From Sulfurimonas sp. (GTDB lineage Bacteria > Campylobacterota > Campylobacteria > Campylobacterales > Sulfurimonadaceae), in NCBI GenBank assembly GCA_015663215.1, contig DQSP01000261.1:1-5285 (forward strand): 5,285 nucleotides of DNA, written 5' to 3'. Both the position numbers and the translations under genes were made by a program. Positions 5,153 through 5,285 of this stretch are shown here, piece after piece. Position 1 is the stretch's first letter, and every line of letters begins with the position of its first letter. Under the pieces are notes generated by a model. The model worked only from the letters and a program-made list of their open reading frames with translations. It searched no databases and was not told the origin of the DNA.

Positions 5153-5160
5153 CCCCCCCC
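5153..5160 (-). repeat. G8 homopolymer upstream of the exported-protein gene, possible phase-variation tract
   Basis: Eight consecutive G on the coding (-) strand lie 33 nt upstream of the ATG at 5120, in otherwise AT-rich DNA. Poly-G/C tracts of this length are known slipped-strand contingency sites in Campylobacter and Helicobacter, acting within genes or in promoter spacers. Here the tract lies directly upstream of TAAGAT (5152-5147), a weak -10 candidate, so changes in length could alter promoter spacing. No good -35 is visible, so the promoter is uncertain. Confidence 0.55.
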
Positions 5161-5180
5161 ACTTAAGTAAGCCTTAAAGT
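5161..5180. repeat. imperfect inverted repeat next to the G8 tract
   Basis: ACTTAAG (5161-5167) and CTTAAAGT (5173-5180) form an inverted repeat with one extra base, and ACTTAAGT (5161-5168) is itself a perfect 8-bp palindrome. It sits immediately upstream of the G8 tract with respect to the exported-protein gene, so it could be a regulator-binding site. It may equally be chance in AT-rich DNA. Confidence 0.25.
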
Positions 5181-5218
5181 CTCCAATAAAAAACAACTTT
5201 AAACAAAAACACGCTACA

Positions 5219-5285
5219 CTACCACAGCTCAAAAGGATTTTTTGAAGCTATTGTGTCATCGGGATAGACCCATATATGACTAACC
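5219..5285 (-). CDS. possible 3' end of an upstream gene
   Basis: Reading the - strand from 5284, one frame stays open for 21 codons and ends at TAG (5221-5219). The peptide ends WVYPDDTIASKNPFELW, which looks protein-like rather than random. The other two frames on this strand hit stops sooner. The start would lie outside the window. If real, about 98 bp separate it from the exported-protein start, enough for a separate promoter. Too short to identify. Confidence 0.3.
   Translation of the reverse strand, partial: VSHIWVYPDDTIASKNPFELW

Noticed and set aside
5121..5162. GTG at 5162 as the start of the exported protein
   Set aside because: It would place 14 extra residues before a good signal peptide, while the ATG at 5120 has a well-spaced GAGG; a TAA directly precedes the GTG.

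Overview
The window is AT-rich with short intergenic spacers, A/T-heavy leaders, strong GGAG-type ribosome-binding sites and a G8 homopolymer next to a secreted-protein gene. Together with the protein style this suggests a member of the Campylobacterota (Sulfurimonas/Sulfurovum/Arcobacter-like). That placement is an inference from composition and protein style, not from a marker gene.

The first 4.5 kb is a compact cluster of toxin-antitoxin (TA) modules. From left to right: (1) positions 1-945, + strand, the 3' part of an AbiEii/AbiGii-family nucleotidyltransferase toxin whose N-terminus lies outside the window; (2) a 262-bp gap between convergent genes holding two inverted repeats (1046-1084 and 1119-1147); (3) hipBA on the - strand (2862-1208), an Xre-type antitoxin and a complete HipA-family Ser/Thr kinase overlapping by 4 bp, with a palindromic operator and a candidate promoter upstream; (4) hepT-mntA on the - strand (3730-3016), a HEPN RNase with an intact RX4HXY motif and its minimal nucleotidyltransferase antitoxin with an intact GSX10DXD motif, overlapping by 11 bp; (5) hicAB on the + strand (3898-4478), divergent from hepT, in which hicA carries an in-frame TAA at codon 17, before the catalytic histidine, while hicB is intact.

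A 16-bp perfect hairpin with a 3-nt loop (4542-4576) separates the TA cluster from a - strand gene for a small exported six-cysteine protein of unknown function (5120-4593). A run of eight G residues lies about 33 nt upstream of its start codon, where it could act as a phase-variation switch. The extreme right edge may contain the last codons of another - strand gene.

The TA modules are of different mechanistic types (NTase, kinase, HEPN RNase/AMPylase, mRNA interferase/RHH antitoxin). They appear to be independent addiction or defence units accumulated in an accessory island rather than one pathway. The most noteworthy points are the broken hicA beside an intact hicB, the G8 tract, the long uncharacterised C-terminus of the AbiEii protein, and the REP-like hairpin. 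I found no clear evidence of a wholly new system.
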